Assembly: GCF_024919275.1 (NCBI RefSeq)
Contig: NZ_JANWGH010000002.1
Span: forward strand, 124,001-188,000
Source: Algoriphagus limi
GTDB taxonomy: Bacteria > Bacteroidota > Bacteroidia > Cytophagales > Cyclobacteriaceae
Direction of reading: 5' to 3'
DNA length: 64,000 nt
The notes beneath the pieces are model-generated. The model saw nothing but the letters and a program-made list of their open reading frames with translations. It searched no databases and had not been told where the DNA came from. A program made the position numbers and the translations under genes. Shown here piece after piece: positions 60,851 to 64,000 of the stretch. How positions within the stretch are numbered: the first letter of the stretch is position 1; every line of letters starts with the position of its first letter.

Positions 60851-61609
60851 TTATTCACAGACTATTTGTTCTTTAAATTTCACACTGACTCTCTCGTAGG
60901 CATCCCAACCTTTTCTGGGTAAAATTTCACTGTAGAAAATCTGGATCCGCTCAAACTTATCGTCCAGATTACCAGCATCTCCCAGTTCAATCACCTGTCT
61001 ACCCACCTGCTGATAAAGGCGGATATCCGTTTTGCTATTCACTTCTACTTCGGTAATCTGAGCTTTCCAAAACTCATCCCCATTAATGAATGTGATCAAA
61101 TCCATCAATTCAGGCATTTCGGTCATGACTTCTCCCTGATCTAACAGCTTCTCCAGTTGTGGTCCATAAAGGATCAGCACCCGACTGGTATAACTTGGAG
61201 AGGTTGGGATAATTTTTCCTTCTGTAGTGATATAAGCATCTGCAGCAAGAGGTCTTGCAATTCTCGCGATGGGTTGATGTTGCTCAATCCAAAGCTGAAG
61301 AATCCCTTTTTGACCCAGACTTGCATCCGCATTTTTCACGAAAGGATGTCCTTTCAGTCTATCTTCGATTTCTTTCAGAGGCACTTCTTCCAGCATCATT
61401 CCTGCCTTCAGATTCGGAAAGCCTTCCTGAATCAGGGGTACGATTTCTTTCGAATCCACGAAGTAAAGGCCACTGACTCCTTCAATCTGAACCTCCAATC
61501 CTTGATAAGTCTTGTATTGACTTTGCTTCTCAACAAAGCCGATAAACCCAAGCAAAATCACGCTCAGAATCAAGAAGCCGATAAACTTTCGAATCCGCAT
61601 CTTTTTCAT
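60851..61609 (-). CDS. ftsQ: Cell division protein FtsQ/DivIB
   Basis: This 252-residue bitopic membrane protein has a short basic N-terminus (KKMRIRK), one membrane helix at ~8-26, and a periplasmic part starting with a POTRA-like domain (~38-110: VQIEGVSGLYFVDSKEI, LKGHPFVKNADASLGQKG) followed by the beta domain (ITEVEVNSKTDIRLYQQVGRQVIELG). Sequence conservation of FtsQ is low, so position between murC and ftsA is a strong part of the evidence. It links the early and late divisome. Its start overlaps the murC stop by four bases (ATGA). Confidence 0.93.
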   Translation of the reverse strand: MKKMRIRKFIGFLILSVILLGFIGFVEKQSQYKTYQGLEVQIEGVSGLYFVDSKEIVPLIQEGFPNLKAGMMLEEVPLKEIEDRLKGHPFVKNADASLGQKGILQLWIEQHQPIARIARPLAADAYITTEGKIIPTSPSYTSRVLILYGPQLEKLLDQGEVMTEMPELMDLITFINGDEFWKAQITEVEVNSKTDIRLYQQVGRQVIELGDAGNLDDKFERIQIFYSEILPRKGWDAYERVSVKFKEQIVCE

Positions 61610-63015
61610 AGCAACTCAGGTTTTAATCGTGAACGCATCCAATCCTGTACTTTAGGAACCAGCCTATCGATATCTCCAGCACCCATGGTCACCAAGAGTT
61701 CAGGATCCCATTTTTCCAGCACTTCAAATAGCTGTTCCTTGGAAACAATCATCTTATCCGAAGTATGGATGTCCTCAAACAGCATCTCCGAACTAACTCC
61801 CGGTATTGGTAATTCTCGAGCAGGATAGATATCCAACAAGAGTACCTGATCGGCGAGTGAAAGGCTTTCTGAAAAGCCTTCAGCAAAATCCCTTGTTCTT
61901 GAGAAAAGGTGCGGCTGAAATACCACCGTCAATTTCTTTCCCGGATACATAGCACGTACCGAACTTAAGCATGCTCTAATCTCTTCAGGGTGATGAGCGT
62001 AATCATCGATATACACCTTTCCACCTTCCTGAACCAATATTTCAAATCGTCTTTTCACACCTCGGAATGAGGCTAGTCCAGCCTTGATTTCAACAGGTGA
62101 AAGACCATGATCCAAGGCTACAGCAATAGCTGAAAGCGCATTTTCAACATTATGGAAGCCAGGAATGAACAATTCCAAATTCTTGATTTGAACCTTTCCA
62201 TCTTCATAATCGAAGACAAAAGAACCTGGTCTAGCCTGCACATTTTCTGCATGAATACCAGAGGCAGATCGCAGTCCATAAATCTTTACACCTTTTTGTG
62301 GAAGGTTTTCCGTTCCGATTTTAGTAGCAGCTTTATCCTGAATCAGGAGTTTTCCTTTTTTCTGCAAAAGCTTGATAAACTCCCTGAAACCTTCCAAAAT
62401 AGTTTCCTCATCACCATAGATATCCAAATGGTCAGGGTCAGCGCTAGTGACCACCTCTACATCCGGATGTAGTCTTAAGAAGGACCGATCAAACTCATCA
62501 GCCTCCACCACCATGATAGTGGCATCTTTTGTTGTATTTAAAATCAGATTGCTCTGGTAGTTTTGGGTAATCCCTCCCAAAAATGCAGTAACAGGCTTCC
62601 CAGCTGACTTGAGCAAATGGGCAATGAGTGAAGAAGTAGTTGTCTTTCCATGCGTGCCTGCTACAGCAATCGTGTAATGATCTGCTGTAATCATTCCCAA
62701 AACCTCAGACCTTTTCTTCATCGCAAATCCCCCTGAAGTAAAGAACTGATACAAGACAGAGTCTTTTGGAATAGCTGGAGTCCAAACAACCAGCATATCT
62801 TCTTTATCCTGCATGAAATTTTCCGGGATAGCAGAAGTTTGATCTTCAAAACTTATGGCAATTCCCTCATCGAATAATTGATCGGTCAAAGGAGAAGGCG
62901 TGCGGTCATATCCGGCTACAGCATAGCCAGCCTGATGGAACCAGCGGGCAAGGGCACTCATGCCAATACCACCGATTCCTAGGAAATAGACGCTATGTAT
63001 GCCTTCCAATTTCAC
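61606..63015 (-). CDS. murC: UDP-N-acetylmuramate-L-alanine ligase
   Basis: The 469-residue Mur ligase has an N-terminal UDP-binding Rossmann motif, HSVYFLGIGGIGMSALARWF at 7-26, the ATP loop VAGTHGKTTTSSL near 117, the central VVEADEFDRSFLRLHP near 170 and ADPDHLDIYG near 190, and a C-domain with YIDDYAHHPEEIRACL near 335. It adds L-Ala to UDP-MurNAc, the first peptide step of peptidoglycan synthesis, in the cytoplasm. It overlaps murG upstream and ftsQ downstream by four bases each. Confidence 0.97.
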   Translation of the reverse strand: MKLEGIHSVYFLGIGGIGMSALARWFHQAGYAVAGYDRTPSPLTDQLFDEGIAISFEDQTSAIPENFMQDKEDMLVVWTPAIPKDSVLYQFFTSGGFAMKKRSEVLGMITADHYTIAVAGTHGKTTTSSLIAHLLKSAGKPVTAFLGGITQNYQSNLILNTTKDATIMVVEADEFDRSFLRLHPDVEVVTSADPDHLDIYGDEETILEGFREFIKLLQKKGKLLIQDKAATKIGTENLPQKGVKIYGLRSASGIHAENVQARPGSFVFDYEDGKVQIKNLELFIPGFHNVENALSAIAVALDHGLSPVEIKAGLASFRGVKRRFEILVQEGGKVYIDDYAHHPEEIRACLSSVRAMYPGKKLTVVFQPHLFSRTRDFAEGFSESLSLADQVLLLDIYPARELPIPGVSSEMLFEDIHTSDKMIVSKEQLFEVLEKWDPELLVTMGAGDIDRLVPKVQDWMRSRLKPELL

Positions 63016-64000
63016 GCTACCAGTTTTTCGATTTCATTTACTATTGTTTCTGTGGCATGTGGTTTTGCCAATTTTTTTATGTTTTCACCTAGACTTTCTA
63101 CCAAGTCAGGATTATTCAAAATCTGATCAATCTCCTTCTTCATATTCCCAATAGCTTCACCATCTTTTAATAAAACCGCTGCATGATGCGTCACATAAGC
63201 CATCGCATTTTTGGTTTGATGGTCTTCAGCCACATTGGGTGATGGAATAAAAATCACTGGCTTCCCAACCAATGAAAGTTCGGATACTGACAAAGCACCA
63301 GCTCGTGAAACAATCACATCAGCAGCAGCATATGCCAAATCCATTTCTCGGATAAATTCCCGTACATGAATATGCTTCAACCCGGACTGCTCGGTTAGCT
63401 CCGCCATCTCTTTGAAATAAAACTTACCGCACTGCCAAAGGACTTGGTATCCATCTTTTTCAAACTGCTCCATATCCTTCAACACCCCTTGATTTAGGGT
63501 TCGAGCTCCTAAGGATCCCCCAAGAACCAAAACAGTTTTGCGATTGCTATCCAGTCCGAAGTGATCCAAAGCCTTTTCTCGCTTTCCTTCTAGATTTAGT
63601 AAATCCTTTCTCACTGGATTTCCAGTATTGACAATTCTGTCAGCTGGAAAAAACTTTTCCATACCCGGATAGGCCACACAGATTTTTCTCGCTTTTTTGG
63701 ATAAAATCTTATTGGTCAATCCTGCATAAGAATTCTGTTCCTGAATCAGCGTTGGTATTTTTTTGCCTTGAGCGGCATAGAGTACCGGACCGCTTGCATA
63801 GCCTCCCACTCCTACTACTACCTGAGGATCAAATTCCTTCACGATTCGCTTAGCTTGAGTTAAGCTTTTCAACAATTTGATCGGGAAACTGAGGTTAGCC
63901 AAAGTCAATTTTCGCTGAAGACCGGCTACTGGAAGTCCAATGATTTTGTAGCCAGCTTCCGGTACTTTTTGCATTTCCATTTTCCCCAAAGCACCCACAA
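63012..64000 (-). CDS. murG: UDP-GlcNAc:lipid II GlcNAc transferase MurG, N-terminus cut off by window end
   Basis: About 329 residues are present and the frame is open to the window edge. The visible start VGALGKMEMQKVPEAGY corresponds to roughly residue 35-40 of MurG, so the glycine-rich N-terminal loop lies outside. Motifs seen are VVGVGGYASGPVLYAA, QEQNSYAGLTNKILSKKA, VLVLGGSLGARTLNQ, VIVSRAGALSVSELSLVGKP and IFIPSPNVAEDHQTKNA, all of the GT28 MurG family. It adds GlcNAc to lipid I to make lipid II at the inner membrane. It is the first visible gene of the dcw segment and overlaps murC by four bases. Confidence 0.95.
   Translation of the reverse strand, partial: VGALGKMEMQKVPEAGYKIIGLPVAGLQRKLTLANLSFPIKLLKSLTQAKRIVKEFDPQVVVGVGGYASGPVLYAAQGKKIPTLIQEQNSYAGLTNKILSKKARKICVAYPGMEKFFPADRIVNTGNPVRKDLLNLEGKREKALDHFGLDSNRKTVLVLGGSLGARTLNQGVLKDMEQFEKDGYQVLWQCGKFYFKEMAELTEQSGLKHIHVREFIREMDLAYAAADVIVSRAGALSVSELSLVGKPVIFIPSPNVAEDHQTKNAMAYVTHHAAVLLKDGEAIGNMKKEIDQILNNPDLVESLGENIKKLAKPHATETIVNEIEKLVA

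Noticed and set aside
1-64000. tRNA genes, CRISPR arrays, riboswitches, prophage or toxin-antitoxin modules
   Set aside because: Gaps between genes were read for cloverleaf arms, regular spaced repeats and known leader motifs, and none was convincing. Weak signals could have been missed without a covariance search.

Overview
The window is a stretch of chromosome from a member of the Bacteroidota, most likely order Cytophagales and family Cyclobacteriaceae (Algoriphagus-like). This is inferred from the gene families: a SusC/SusD pair, TonB-dependent receptors with carboxypeptidase-like N-domains, DUF4249 and DUF5916 proteins, a bacillithiol enzyme (BshC), TAnnTTTG-type -7 promoter elements next to start codons, mostly weak Shine-Dalgarno signals, and the phylum-typical FtsZ tail. 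Genes are dense, often overlap by 1-4 bases, and convergent pairs often share overlapping stop codons. I see no tRNA, rRNA, CRISPR array, transposase or phage gene.

Layout. 1-4130: the end of an outer-membrane beta-barrel receptor, a DUF5916 surface protein, a small flavin-binding protein coupled to a CPXCG protein, and one palindromic REP/MITE-like element. 4134-10974: a large secreted Asp-box (BNR) protein, a membrane protein with a cytoplasmic cysteine cluster, and clpB. 11199-19095: a planctomycete-type c-heme locus holding a membrane DUF2231/cytochrome c/LRR fusion, a divergent calcium-type VCBS-repeat lipoprotein, a Tat-exported DUF1501 protein and a 1115-residue PSD1 (DUF1549/DUF1553) lipoprotein. 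This is the best candidate for an undescribed system. 19262-25862: mostly single genes, namely a renal-type dipeptidase, an SMP-30-like lipoprotein, an acyl-ACP desaturase, an exported M20 amidase, a pirin and a DUF2520 protein.

25947-31839: the 2-oxoglutarate dehydrogenase set in transcription order sucA, sucB, lpd. 31975-37828: a SusC/SusD nutrient-uptake operon with a third lipoprotein of unknown function and no degradative enzymes, preceded by a 576-base AT-rich leader region. 38405-43637: bshC, 5-formyltetrahydrofolate cyclo-ligase and a small outer-membrane protein on the minus strand; an M16 peptidase, ispF and mnmD as a tightly overlapped plus-strand operon. 43651-47693: a phospholipid-synthesis group (CPBP protease, DUF2007, cdsA, psd) with gdhA lying inside it. 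47731-57776: dusB, an EamA transporter, DUF3810, a NifU-type protein, a ThuA protein, a TonB receptor plus DUF4249 lipoprotein pair, a small Cys-rich lipoprotein, purine nucleoside phosphorylase and an FMN reductase.

57779-64000: the distal part of the division and cell wall cluster in its conserved order, murG (cut by the window end), murC, ftsQ, ftsA, ftsZ, with a strong hairpin between ftsA and ftsZ. Most of the window is ordinary core genome. The accessory-looking parts are the c-heme locus, the Sus operon and the receptor/DUF4249 pair.
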